64,000 bases of DNA from Rhizobium leguminosarum (lineage in GTDB: Bacteria > Pseudomonadota > Alphaproteobacteria > Rhizobiales > Rhizobiaceae): the NCBI RefSeq assembly GCF_001652265.1, contig NZ_LWBS01000305.1:1-64000 (forward strand), in the 5' to 3' direction. Both the position numbers and the translations under genes were made by a program. Every line of letters starts with the position of its first letter. Within the stretch, counting starts at the first letter, position 1. This document shows positions 44,814-53,121 of the stretch, piece after piece. The notes below the pieces were generated by a model. That model searched no databases. It had not been told where the DNA came from and worked only from the letters and a program-made list of their open reading frames with translations.

Positions 44814-46403
44814 TCAGTGAGCGCCGGCGCCACCGCCGGCCCGCGGTTTTTGGGTGAGCAGCAGGGCGACGGCCGCAATGGCAAGAACAACGCCGATGAC
44901 GGCGAAGGTATCGGCAAAGCCGAGGATGAGGGCCTGGCGTCTAACGACCTGACCAAGCGCCACGACGGCTTTCTGGGCTGCGACGGCATGATCGGAAACA
45001 CCATGCTGCTGGAAGTAGCCGGTCAATTGGTCGAGACGGGTGCGAACTTCGTCACGGCCGAGCGTCACCGACTGGCCGATGATGTTCGAGTGGAACTGCT
45101 CGCGTTTGGTCAGCACCGTGCCGAGCGTCGCCGTGCCGACGGCGCCGCCGAGATTGCGCAGCATGTTGGTGAGGCCCGAGGCGGCGGCAGCATCCGAAGG
45201 GGCGATGCCGGCGGTGGTGATGGCGGTGATCGGCGTCAGCACCAGGGCCTGGCCGATGGCGCGCACAATGTTCGGAATCCAGAACTGGTCGCCTGCGGTA
45301 TCGGCCGACAGCGTAATGTTCATGAAGCAGCTGATCGCGAAGATCGAGATGCCGAGGAAGCCGATGTAACGTGCATCGAAGCGCTTCATCATCATCGGGA
45401 CGAGCGGGATCAAAAGCAGTTGCGGCAGGCCGGTCCAGGCCAGCACGTTGCCGATCTGCTCGGCATTGTAGCGCTGCACCTGGCCGAGATATTGCGGCAG
45501 GATATAGACGGTGCCGAAAAGGGCGACACCAACCAGCACGTTGACGGCAACGCCGATGCCGAAGTTGCGCTGCTTCAGCAGGCGCAGCTTGACCAGCGGC
45601 TTCTCGACCGTGAGCTCGATCCAGATGAAGGCGACGAGGAAGACGAAGGCGACGATGCTGAGCTTGACGATGAAGGGCGAGGAGAACCAGTCTTCCTTGT
45701 TGCCTTCTTCGAGCACCGTCTGCAGCGCCGAGAGGCCGATCGCCATGCTGATGATCCCCGCCCAGTCGCCTTCCCTCAGCAGGCGAAGCTGCATCGGCTG
45801 CTTGTCGAGCGTCAAGGCAAGGGCGACCGCCATGATGGCGCTCGGGATGGCGTTGATGAAGAAGATCGTCTGCCAGCCGTAATTTTCGGTGAGATAACCG
45901 CCGATGGTCGGACCGATCGCCGGTGCGAAGGTGACCGAGAGCGCGAAGGCCGCAAGGCCGAGCGGCTGCTGGTGTTTCGGCAGCTTGGTCAGCACCATGG
46001 TGAAGGCCATGGGGATCAACACGCCGCCTGCAAAACCCTGCAGGCCGCGCAGCACGATCATCGTGCCGAGATCATGGGCGAAGGCACAACCAATCGAAAA
46101 CAGCGGGAAGAGCACGGAATTGACGAGGATATAGCGGCGGAACGAGAAGACGCTGCTGAAATAGGCCGTCAGCGGAATGACGACGATCTCGCCGATCAGG
46201 TAGGAGGTCGAGATCCAGGCGCCGTTGTCGACACCCGTCCCGATGCCGCCCTCGATGTCGAGCAGGGAGGCATTGGTGATCTGGATATTGAGGATCGCCA
46301 TGAAGGCGCCGATCATGCCGGCGAGAACGGCGATCCATTCCCTGGTGCTGGCGCCGGTTTTCGGCTGCGGGAGGGCGATTGTTGTTGCTGCGATGGTGGA
46401 CAT
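44814..46403 (-). CDS. emrB: DHA2-family multidrug efflux MFS permease (EmrB/RmrB-like)
   Basis: 529 aa with 14 predicted spans, opening REWIAVLAGMIGAFMAILNIQITNASLLDIEGGIGTGVDNGAWISTSYLIGEIVVIPLTAYFSSVF, which is typical EmrB. It acts with the membrane-fusion protein encoded 24 bases upstream to expel hydrophobic compounds. In Rhizobium etli the homologous RmrAB pair is flavonoid-inducible, so plant phenolics are plausible substrates (inference). A TetR regulator is divergent from the pair. Confidence 0.94.
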   Translation of the reverse strand: MSTIAATTIALPQPKTGASTREWIAVLAGMIGAFMAILNIQITNASLLDIEGGIGTGVDNGAWISTSYLIGEIVVIPLTAYFSSVFSFRRYILVNSVLFPLFSIGCAFAHDLGTMIVLRGLQGFAGGVLIPMAFTMVLTKLPKHQQPLGLAAFALSVTFAPAIGPTIGGYLTENYGWQTIFFINAIPSAIMAVALALTLDKQPMQLRLLREGDWAGIISMAIGLSALQTVLEEGNKEDWFSSPFIVKLSIVAFVFLVAFIWIELTVEKPLVKLRLLKQRNFGIGVAVNVLVGVALFGTVYILPQYLGQVQRYNAEQIGNVLAWTGLPQLLLIPLVPMMMKRFDARYIGFLGISIFAISCFMNITLSADTAGDQFWIPNIVRAIGQALVLTPITAITTAGIAPSDAAAASGLTNMLRNLGGAVGTATLGTVLTKREQFHSNIIGQSVTLGRDEVRTRLDQLTGYFQQHGVSDHAVAAQKAVVALGQVVRRQALILGFADTFAVIGVVLAIAAVALLLTQKPRAGGGAGAH

Positions 46404-46427
46404 GACACGAACTCCTCGTCCCCCGGC

Positions 46428-47612
46428 CTAGCTGCGGTCGTTCTTGGTGTCGATGCTAGGCTGGACCGACATGCCGGGGCGCAGGTCGCCATTGGCGGCA
46501 GCATCGCCGTCGAGCACGATCCTGACGGGAATGCGCTGGACGACCTTGGTGAAGTTGCCGGTGGCGTTATCGGGCGGCAGCAGGGCGAATTCCTGGCCGC
46601 TTGCCGGAGCAAGGCTGTCGACATGGCCATGATAGGTGCGCCCCGGGAACATATCGACCTCGATATCGACAGGCTGGCCGGGCTTGACGTCAGTGAGCTG
46701 GGTTTCCTTGTAGTTGGCGATGACATAGGCAGCCGTCGTCGGTACGACCGACATCAGCTGGGTGCCGGCCTGGACATATTGGCCGACGCGCAGCGTCCGG
46801 TTGCCGACGGTGCCGTCAACAGGAGCTGATATCGTCGCATAGGAAAGGTTGAGCTCGGCCTGATGCTGAACGGCCTGGCTATTCGCAAGTGCTGCCTTTG
46901 CCTGGGCAAGCTCGGCATTCAACAGGTCGACCTGCTTGACGGCGGCGTCGAGTGAGGCGGTGTCGCGGATAATGGTGGCCTGGGCGGCAGCGATCTGCGA
47001 GGCGGCCTGCTGCGCCGTCTGGACCGGGGCATAGCCGCTGGTGGCAAGGTTCGAATAACGCTTGTTGTTCTGCTCGGCAAAGGTCTCGTTGGCGCGGTCG
47101 ACGTCGACCGTTGCGCGGGCGGCGGCGATCGTCGATTGCTGGATATCGAGCGAAGCCTGCTTTGCGTTGACGGTGGCCTCGGCTGCGGCGACGTCGGCTT
47201 TGCCCTGATCAAGGGCCGTTCTGAAGTCGCGGTCGTCGATGCGGGCGAGCGGCTGGCCGGCCTTCACGGTCTCGTTGTCCATGACGAGGACTTCGGCGAG
47301 ATAGCCGGAAACCTTCGGAGCGATGGTGCTGCTGTCGGCCTTCACATAGGCATCGTCGGTCGAGATATGGAAGCGGCCGACCGTCCAGTAATCATGGCCG
47401 TAATAGGCACCCGCGGCGATCAGCGCGAGTGCGGTGGCGCCGAGAAGCAGGGAGCGGCCGCCGCGCCTGCGGGCGGGCTTTTCCTCGGCAACGGGGGCGG
47501 CAGCCTCGGCGATGCGCGGCGTCTTGCCGGCGTCAAGGCTTGCCGGGGCAGCTTCGGCAACAGTTTCGACGACATCGTTGTTGTTCAAGGCATGCAGCTT
47601 CTTGATGGTCAT
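46428..47612 (-). CDS. emrA: HlyD/EmrA-family membrane-fusion protein (RmrA-like)
   Basis: 394 aa. A cytoplasmic N-terminus is followed by one membrane anchor (SLLLGATALALIAAGAYYG), then a biotinyl-lipoyl half (FHISTDDAYVKADSSTIAPKVSGYLAEVLVMDNETVKAGQPLARID), a long coiled-coil hairpin rich in Ala/Gln, and the return half (ISAPVDGTVGNRTLRVGQYVQAGTQLMSVVP). It bridges the MFS permease to an outer-membrane channel, whose gene is not in the window. It is first in the emrA-emrB operon. Confidence 0.94.
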   Translation of the reverse strand: MTIKKLHALNNNDVVETVAEAAPASLDAGKTPRIAEAAAPVAEEKPARRRGGRSLLLGATALALIAAGAYYGHDYWTVGRFHISTDDAYVKADSSTIAPKVSGYLAEVLVMDNETVKAGQPLARIDDRDFRTALDQGKADVAAAEATVNAKQASLDIQQSTIAAARATVDVDRANETFAEQNNKRYSNLATSGYAPVQTAQQAASQIAAAQATIIRDTASLDAAVKQVDLLNAELAQAKAALANSQAVQHQAELNLSYATISAPVDGTVGNRTLRVGQYVQAGTQLMSVVPTTAAYVIANYKETQLTDVKPGQPVDIEVDMFPGRTYHGHVDSLAPASGQEFALLPPDNATGNFTKVVQRIPVRIVLDGDAAANGDLRPGMSVQPSIDTKNDRS

Positions 47613-47693
47613 TGTCTCTCTCCGGATGACGGTCGCCGTCTCTTGGGCTGCGGCCTCTGAATTCGAGTAAAATCCTATTTAGGAAACTTGATG

Positions 47694-47742
47694 TTTTCCA
47701 AAATATGCACTATAAAATGGATGTCAATAGGAATTTGGAAAA
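47694..47742. promoter_or_regulatory. Inverted repeat in the emrA-TetR divergent promoter
   Basis: TTTTCCAAA (47694-47702) and TTTGGAAAA (47734-47742) are perfect 9-bp arms 31 bases apart, in an AT-rich gap of 135 bases. They are probably the TetR-type regulator's sites, one half over each promoter. Confidence 0.5.
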
Positions 47743-47747
47743 TCAAC

Positions 47748-48395
47748 ATGGTCCAAAATCAACAAATTGAGAAGAGGCCGAGAGGCAGGCCCCAGCTGCG
47801 CTGTGACGACGATACCAAGGGGCTGATCATCGAGGCGGCGAACACCCAGTTTCACGAGAATGGCTACGCGGCGGCCAGCATCGCCACGATCGCCCAGGAG
47901 GCCGGTGTTTCCACAAAGACCCTCTACCGGCTGTTTCCGACCAAGGCCGATCTCTTCGCCTGCATAATCTCCGACCGTATCAGCCGTTTCCTGCTGGCGC
48001 TCGATCCCCCGATGCTAGCCAATGCCGACCTGAGAGAAGGGCTGGAGCGCATGCTCATGGCCTACGGCATGCTGACGCTTTCAGAAGATACGGTCACCAT
48101 CATGCGGCTCGTCATCGGCGAGTCGGACCGCTTCCCTGAAATCGCCACGTCCTTCTACGAACAGGCGATCCTGCGCACCAATGCGCTGATGGAGGACTGG
48201 CTGCGCCGGCAGGTCGAGCGTGGCCTGATCGCGCTTGAGGATCCGCATTTAGCCTGCGGCATGCTGCGCGGCATGATGGCCATGGAGCCGCAGCGTGCGG
48301 CGATCCTGCGCCAGGAGCCACCGCCGAAGATCGAGGCGATCCAGGCGCGGGCGAGGATGTGCGCCGATCTTTTCTTGAAGGGTTGCGCGCTCTGA
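47748..48395 (+). CDS. TetR-family regulator of the EmrAB pump
   Basis: 215 aa from ATG 47748 (MVQNQQIEKRPRGRP); a longer frame from 47688 would run through the operator and is rejected. The N-terminal TetR domain is LIIEAANTQFHENGYAAASIATIAQEAGVSTKTLYRLFPTKADLFACII. The ligand domain is helical with a TetR_C-like GMLRGMMAMEPQRAAI. Divergent arrangement matches RmrR-RmrAB. The stop codon lies inside the terminator stem. Confidence 0.92.
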   Translation: MVQNQQIEKRPRGRPQLRCDDDTKGLIIEAANTQFHENGYAAASIATIAQEAGVSTKTLYRLFPTKADLFACIISDRISRFLLALDPPMLANADLREGLERMLMAYGMLTLSEDTVTIMRLVIGESDRFPEIATSFYEQAILRTNALMEDWLRRQVERGLIALEDPHLACGMLRGMMAMEPQRAAILRQEPPPKIEAIQARARMCADLFLKGCAL

Positions 48396-48429
48396 AGTAT
48401 CGCTCGGGCTTCAGAGCGCAATGGTTTTT
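48387..48429. terminator. Terminator between the TetR gene and uxuA
   Basis: GCGCTCTGAAG (48387-48397) pairs perfectly with CTTCAGAGCGC (48409-48419), followed by AATGGTTTTT. The TetR stop codon is within the first arm. It may also serve the convergent uxuA. Confidence 0.75.
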
Positions 48430-48513
48430 CTTACGAGCGAGCCGGCGCGGGAAGAAGCTTGCCCCGCAGCAGCCCAATTCGCCAAGGTCTCACGATGCCG
48501 TTCGAGGACACCC

Positions 48514-49701
48514 TCAGGTCGGCGGCGCCCCTAGCGCATGCAGAATGCCGCGCAGTTCGGCAAGGCCGCGCATGCGGCCGATGGCCGGGTAGCCTGGCGT
48601 GACGACTTTATCGAGATCGTCGAGCATGCGATGGCCATGATCCGAGCGGAAGACGATGGTGTTTTCGGGACTGCGCCGGCGGTCTTCCGCCACCAGTTCC
48701 CGAAGCACCGCGACCATGTCGACGTCACCTTCCAGATGCGCGCTTTCATGAAACGTCCGGCCGTCGCCCTCGCGCGTCGTGGCGCGCAGATGGGCGAAGT
48801 GGATGCGCGAGGCGAAGCGCCGGGCGATCGCCGGCAGGTCGTTCTCGGCGCGCACGCCGAGGCTGCCCGTGCAATAACACATGCCGTTCGCCGCCGATGG
48901 CACGGCATCGAAGAGCGCGGCATAATCATCGGCCGTCGAGGCGATGCGCGGCAAGCCGAACAGCGAGCGCGGCGGATCATCGGGATGCAGTGTCAGATTG
49001 ACACCGCGCGCTTCGGCAGCCGGCGTCACAGCCTCCAGGAATTCGATCAGGTGCTGACGCAATCTTGCGGCATCGATACCGCTATAGGCGACCAGCTTTT
49101 CCCGGAAGGCCGGAATGGTCAGAGGTTCGGTAGTCGACCCCGGCAGAGCCGAGGTGATGATGCGGGTGATGTCGGCGATCTCCTCGTCCGACATCGCCTC
49201 GAAGACGACACGTGCCCGCTCGCGGTCCTCCTGTGAATAGTGCTGTGCCGCATCCGGCCGCTCCAGGATGAAGAGATCGAAGGCTGCAAAGCGCTCGTGA
49301 TCGAAGCGCATGGCGGTGGCGCCCGTCGGCGTCACGTAATCGAGGTCGGTGCGGGTCCAGTCCACGACAGGCATGAAATTATAGCAGACGATCGGAATGC
49401 CGCAGGCGGCGACCGCTTCGAGACTGGCGATCCACGCCTCGATTTCGGCCTTCGCCTCCCCGCCCTTGCGCTTGACGGCATCGGGGATCGGGATGCTTTC
49501 CACGACCGACCAGGTGAGCGGCGAGCGGTCGCCAGGCGTCGTCTCGATCAGGGACTGGCGCTCGCGCACTTCCTTCTCCGTCCAGGCCCTGCCAATCGGC
49601 ACCTGATGCAGCGAAGAGACGATATTCGTCGCGCCCGTTTGGCGGACATCATCCAGCGTCACCGGCGCTTCTGGTCCGAACCATCTCCAACCCTGTCGCA
49701 T
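48514..49701 (-). CDS. uxuA: Mannonate dehydratase
   Basis: 395 aa with GGAAGGAAG before ATG 49701. UxuA features: MRQGWRWFGPEAPVTLDDVRQTGATNIVSSLHQVPIG, YNFMPVVDWTRTDL, LTLHPDDPPRSLFGLPRI, GMCYCTGSLG and FRSDHGHRML, which supply the Fe/Mn ligands. It dehydrates D-mannonate to 2-keto-3-deoxy-gluconate in glucuronate breakdown. It is downstream of a GntR regulator gene by 42 bases and probably cotranscribed. The other hexuronate genes (uxaC, uxuB) are not in the window. Confidence 0.96.
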   Translation of the reverse strand: MRQGWRWFGPEAPVTLDDVRQTGATNIVSSLHQVPIGRAWTEKEVRERQSLIETTPGDRSPLTWSVVESIPIPDAVKRKGGEAKAEIEAWIASLEAVAACGIPIVCYNFMPVVDWTRTDLDYVTPTGATAMRFDHERFAAFDLFILERPDAAQHYSQEDRERARVVFEAMSDEEIADITRIITSALPGSTTEPLTIPAFREKLVAYSGIDAARLRQHLIEFLEAVTPAAEARGVNLTLHPDDPPRSLFGLPRIASTADDYAALFDAVPSAANGMCYCTGSLGVRAENDLPAIARRFASRIHFAHLRATTREGDGRTFHESAHLEGDVDMVAVLRELVAEDRRRSPENTIVFRSDHGHRMLDDLDKVVTPGYPAIGRMRGLAELRGILHALGAPPT

Positions 49702-49743
49702 TTTCTTCCTTCCCTAAGTCTTTCGTTTCGTGTTGGCCTGCCG

Positions 49744-50466
49744 TCAGCAGAAATAATCGGGGTAACGCGCGCGCAGTTCGTCGACATCGGGAATGACGGC
49801 GCTTAAGTGATGGATCATCGCGCTGCGTGCAGCCTGCGCATCGTGAGCGGCGAGCGCATCGCGGATAATGATGTGTTCGTGCACGACGTTATCCATGCGC
49901 CCGAGCACCGGCAACGTCAGCCGCCGTGCCCGGTCGATCTGCACCTTGACCGTTTTCAGAATTGTCCAGATGCCGGGATAACCTGATATCTGCGCGATCG
50001 CCTCGTGGAAGGCCTCGTCCTCCTCGTGGAAGCTAGAGGCATTGCCGGTCGCGGCATGGGCTTGCTGGCGGGCAATGATGGCGTCGAGACGGGCGATATC
50101 GTCGGCGGTGGCGGTGAGAGCTGCAGTCTCCACGGTCGTACCTTCGAGCGCCTTGCGCACGACGACCGCCTCAGGGATCGCCTGGACCGGCACCCGCGAC
50201 ACGACGGTGCCCGACTGCGGGTAGATATCGACCAGTCCGCCTTCGGAAAGCCGGAGCAGCGCCTCGCGCACCGGCGTGCGGCTGACACCGAATTCATCGG
50301 CGATCCGCTTTTCCTGCAGCAGCATGCCGGGTGGCATCCGCAGCGACACGATGTCGGCATAGAGGCGATCGTAGATGGCGCCGGCCGTGGTGATGCGGCG
50401 CAGCCTGCCCCCGACCTCCTGCGACGTCGGGGCTACCAAAACTTCAGTTTCTGATGCTTGGGGCAT
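49744..50466 (-). CDS. FadR-subfamily GntR regulator of uxuA (UxuR-like)
   Basis: 240 aa from ATG 50466; a start at 50496 would sit inside a palindrome that looks like its operator. The GntR winged helix is IYDRLYADIVSLRMPPGMLLQEKRIADEFGVSRTPVREALLRL. An FCD effector domain follows, with FHEEDEAFHEAIAQISGYPGIW and the C-terminal HLSAVIPDV histidine. It is likely to sense a hexuronate or its product and to control uxuA (inference from adjacency). Confidence 0.9.
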   Translation of the reverse strand: MPQASETEVLVAPTSQEVGGRLRRITTAGAIYDRLYADIVSLRMPPGMLLQEKRIADEFGVSRTPVREALLRLSEGGLVDIYPQSGTVVSRVPVQAIPEAVVVRKALEGTTVETAALTATADDIARLDAIIARQQAHAATGNASSFHEEDEAFHEAIAQISGYPGIWTILKTVKVQIDRARRLTLPVLGRMDNVVHEHIIIRDALAAHDAQAARSAMIHHLSAVIPDVDELRARYPDYFC

Positions 50467-50494
50467 GACATACCGAGACGTTAAAACTTCTGGC

Positions 50495-50504
50495 ATACTA
50501 GTAT
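50495..50504. promoter_or_regulatory. Palindrome at the GntR/uxuA promoter
   Basis: ATACTAGTAT is a perfect 10-bp palindrome about 30 bases upstream of the preferred regulator start. The TATAC-GTATA-like symmetry resembles FadR-subfamily operators. Confidence 0.5.
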
Positions 50505-50696
50505 ATCAATTTTATCACCCTGCCAAGACATGCCGCTGGGGGTTCGGCGCTTCGCGAATTGAGCATATCGGCCCGCGGGCCGCAGGCTCGGACGGAATCG
50601 AAAGCATGGAGTGGCATTGCGGTGTAAAAGCGCGGGTGAACGGCAGAGGCCTCGCGGAATCGGAAGCCCGATCTTGCGCCGAGGCACTCTTTGTTT

Positions 50697-50721
50697 GGAA
50701 CTTAGATCGGCCGAGTTGGTT
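50697..50721 (+). promoter_or_regulatory. Possible EcfG promoter of the DUF2934 gene (one mismatch)
   Basis: GGAAC, 16 bases, GGTT, one base off the EcfG consensus. It lies 22 bases before the start codon, giving a very short leader that still includes the AAGGAG site. Confidence 0.35.
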
Positions 50722-50742
50722 GAGATCCCCAAGGAGATGCTC

Positions 50743-51147
50743 ATGAAAAACCCAGCACGACGCAAGACAAGCGAAGGGAAGGCTGACGGCGGCCGGCCGG
50801 AAGCTCCACCCGCCGCGGACGCAGGCGGACGGAAAATGGCTCGGCGAGCCGCAAACCAAAGCGACAGGCAGAGCGGTGGGTCGCCAGCAGCCGCTCGCGA
50901 GGAGGAGATCCGAAAAAGGGCATATTCCCTGTGGGAGAAGGAAGGGAGACCGGAAGGCAAGCACGGGCATCACTGGACTCTCGCCGAGCATGAACTCGAT
51001 GCCCAGCAGGGTGAAGCCGACAATCCTCCAAACCTCGCAGCACTGCGAGAGGCCTCGCGCGAACATACCGATGCATTCCTCGTCAAGACGGATCTCGAGG
51101 ACGCCGATCAACGCGAAGCCTCCCCCGGCACACGCGAGCAGGATTGA
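50743..51147 (+). CDS. DUF2934 family protein
   Basis: 134 aa from ATG 50743 behind AAGGAGATGCTC; a frame reaching back to 50611 lacks a ribosome-binding site. The first half is low-complexity, basic and Gly/Ala/Pro-rich. The second half holds the DUF2934 segment EEEIRKRAYSLWEKEGRPEGKHGHHWTLAEHEL. DUF2934 proteins are common in rhizobia and often belong to the general stress response. Molecular function unknown. Confidence 0.85.
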   Translation: MKNPARRKTSEGKADGGRPEAPPAADAGGRKMARRAANQSDRQSGGSPAAAREEEIRKRAYSLWEKEGRPEGKHGHHWTLAEHELDAQQGEADNPPNLAALREASREHTDAFLVKTDLEDADQREASPGTREQD

Positions 51148-51203
51148 ACTTTCCGCCTCGCGCCAATCTCAGATCGCGCGCCAACTACAGAAAGGTCCCG
51201 GAC

Positions 51204-51455
51204 ATGGTCGACAAACAGAACTTGAACGCCGGATTCACCGGAACGCCCGTCGAACAACCGGAGGGATTGACCAAAGTAGCGAAGTCTGCGGCCAAAGAGA
51301 TCAAGCGTGAGGCTTATGCAGTCACCACCGGCGTTAGAGAGCATCCGCACACTGCAAGCGCGCTGTTGCTCAGCACCGGCATTCTGGCATTCGGGCTCGG
51401 TTATCTCCTCGGTCGATCAGCGGCGGAAGGTTCGACACGCCCCTATTGGCGATAG
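51204..51455 (+). CDS. Small membrane protein with DUF883-like C-terminus
   Basis: 83 aa from ATG 51204, with AAAGG upstream. The N-terminus is hydrophilic (VDKQNLNAGFTGTPVEQPEGLTKVAKSAAKEIKREAYAV). It is followed by one hydrophobic span, VREHPHTASALLLSTGILAFGLGYLLGRS, like the membrane anchor of ElaB/YqjD/DUF883 proteins. It lies 56 bases after the DUF2934 gene and may be cotranscribed. Function unknown. Confidence 0.72.
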   Translation: MVDKQNLNAGFTGTPVEQPEGLTKVAKSAAKEIKREAYAVTTGVREHPHTASALLLSTGILAFGLGYLLGRSAAEGSTRPYWR

Positions 51456-51794
51456 CGGCAGCCACTTAACCACAAAATCATGCCGCACTTCAAAGAGCGA
51501 CAGCATCCCTTGCGCGTCTAAAAAGACGCGCAGCGCTGTAGATCTGCCGACCCCGATGTGGCCGCCATCTCGCTCCGCGGCATGCCCGTCGGCTGCTGGA
51601 CGAGCAATCAAGCCCGCACCTCAGACGTGTTTTCTGTTGAGGCAGACCTTGCCCTCGCATTCATTTGCCGCCCATCATAGTATAGAACTATGCCCGTCTG
51701 GACGCCTGTTGCTGGAATACCACGTCGAATAAAGCCACAGATTGCATCCTCATCACCGCTTGACAGCCGTGATCACGATCCTTAGCGAGGCAGT
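51456..51794. other. Gene-free stretch with a perfect hairpin
   Basis: 339 bases. TGCGCGTCT (51511-51519) pairs with AGACGCGCA (51524-51532) around AAAA, a strong hairpin about 56 bases beyond the small membrane protein, without a T-run. A minor repeat CATAGT/ACTATG lies at 51676-51692. No gene is supported. Confidence 0.4.
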
Positions 51795-53093
51795 ATGGCC
51801 ACGGTCAGGACCGGCAAAGTGAATTATTTCAGACAACTCAAGATGGCGGTGCTTTATCCCGGGAATGAGGCCGGAAGCGCGCTCGACCGAAACAACCGCA
51901 TTGCGGTCTTTGCCTTTGCAATCCTTCCAGGGCTTTCGCCGAACTTTAACTCCTTCATCCTGCTGGCCTCGATGGTATGGGGCGCCTACTGTCTGGCCAC
52001 GGGCAGCCTCGCCTTGAACCTGTCAAGATCCGACCGGCTGGTTGCCATTGGCATGTCGATCTACCCGCTGGTGATGATCGCGAGCATCTTCATCAACCCG
52101 CCTTACTCCGAAGAACTGGACTGGATATTCCGGCTCCTGCCTTTCTTTTCGGTCTGGCTGATATTGCCGCGGATGCGCCAATCTCCCGATGGCCGTCTCG
52201 TGCCGCTCTTTATCCTCGGCGCAGGCATCGGCATGATCGTCACCTTTCTTTTCAGTCTCCTGCAGATCATGTTTCTGATGGAGAGGGCAGAGGCCGGGAC
52301 TTCGAACGCTGCACTCCTGGGCGTCATTGGCGTTCTTTTCGGCGGCATCGCGCTTCTCAACGTTCAATCTCCCAGAAGCGTGGAGCAAAGAATTGCGATA
52401 TTGGGATATGCCGCCGGCCTAGGCTGTGTTCTGCTATCGGGAACGCGCTCGGCCTGGCTGGTCATTCCCGTCCATGTCGTCATCTTTCTCTGGTATTTTC
52501 GCAAACACAGCTTCCATCTGAGTTTGCGAAGCCTTGCTATTACCAGCTCCTTGCTGTTGGCGGGACTTATCGCCCTGGGCAGCGGCCAGGTTCTCCATCG
52601 CATCGAGGCGCTTCAGGAGAATCTGACATCGCTCGAACGCAGTGACGGCGAGATCACGTCGATCGGTGCGCGGTTCGCCTTGTACAAAGGCGCACTATCG
52701 GCAATCAGCAAGGACCCGTTGACGGGTTATGGCCCGCAAAACCGGATGGCTTCGGTTTTGGCTGAGCTGCCCGAAAACATACGGCCGCAGCTGCCCTACT
52801 CGCATGTCCACAACGGTTTCCTCACCGCGGGAATCGACGCCGGCGTTTTCGGCATTGCAGCGCTTTCGCTGATGTTGCTGACGCCCGTGGTAGGCGCGTG
52901 GAGAAAAGAAGCGGGACCGGGCCGGGATTTAGCGATTGCGCTCGCTCTTCTGCTTGTCAGCAGCTACGTCATAACGGGCAGCTTTGGCATCATGTTCAAT
53001 CAGAAAGCCTTGGATCCGATCTTCGCTTACATGGTCGCCCTTATTTGTGTGGATCGCGGCAGCACGTGCTTTGCGCCCGTCGTTCGGAGCTAA
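51795..53093 (+). CDS. O-antigen ligase / polymerase-like membrane protein
   Basis: 432 aa with 10-12 spans and a large periplasmic loop. The Wzy_C/WaaL-type segment includes LLSGTRSAWLVIPVHVVIFLWYF, then GARFALYKGALSAISKDPLTGYGPQNRM, and the HVHNGFLTAGIDAGVFGIAAL motif with its conserved His-x-His near the end. It ligates or polymerises lipid-linked glycans at the periplasmic face. It converges on the FlaA1-like gene; together with the sugar transferase further on they make a small surface-polysaccharide set. Confidence 0.88.
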   Translation: MATVRTGKVNYFRQLKMAVLYPGNEAGSALDRNNRIAVFAFAILPGLSPNFNSFILLASMVWGAYCLATGSLALNLSRSDRLVAIGMSIYPLVMIASIFINPPYSEELDWIFRLLPFFSVWLILPRMRQSPDGRLVPLFILGAGIGMIVTFLFSLLQIMFLMERAEAGTSNAALLGVIGVLFGGIALLNVQSPRSVEQRIAILGYAAGLGCVLLSGTRSAWLVIPVHVVIFLWYFRKHSFHLSLRSLAITSSLLLAGLIALGSGQVLHRIEALQENLTSLERSDGEITSIGARFALYKGALSAISKDPLTGYGPQNRMASVLAELPENIRPQLPYSHVHNGFLTAGIDAGVFGIAALSLMLLTPVVGAWRKEAGPGRDLAIALALLLVSSYVITGSFGIMFNQKALDPIFAYMVALICVDRGSTCFAPVVRS

Positions 53094-53121
53094 CGTCCGG
53101 CACCCCTTGAGCCTGCAGACC

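Noticed and set aside
44817..46829. 670-codon plus-strand open frame
   Set aside because: Antisense across emrB and the end of emrA; no domain and extreme acidic/basic composition.
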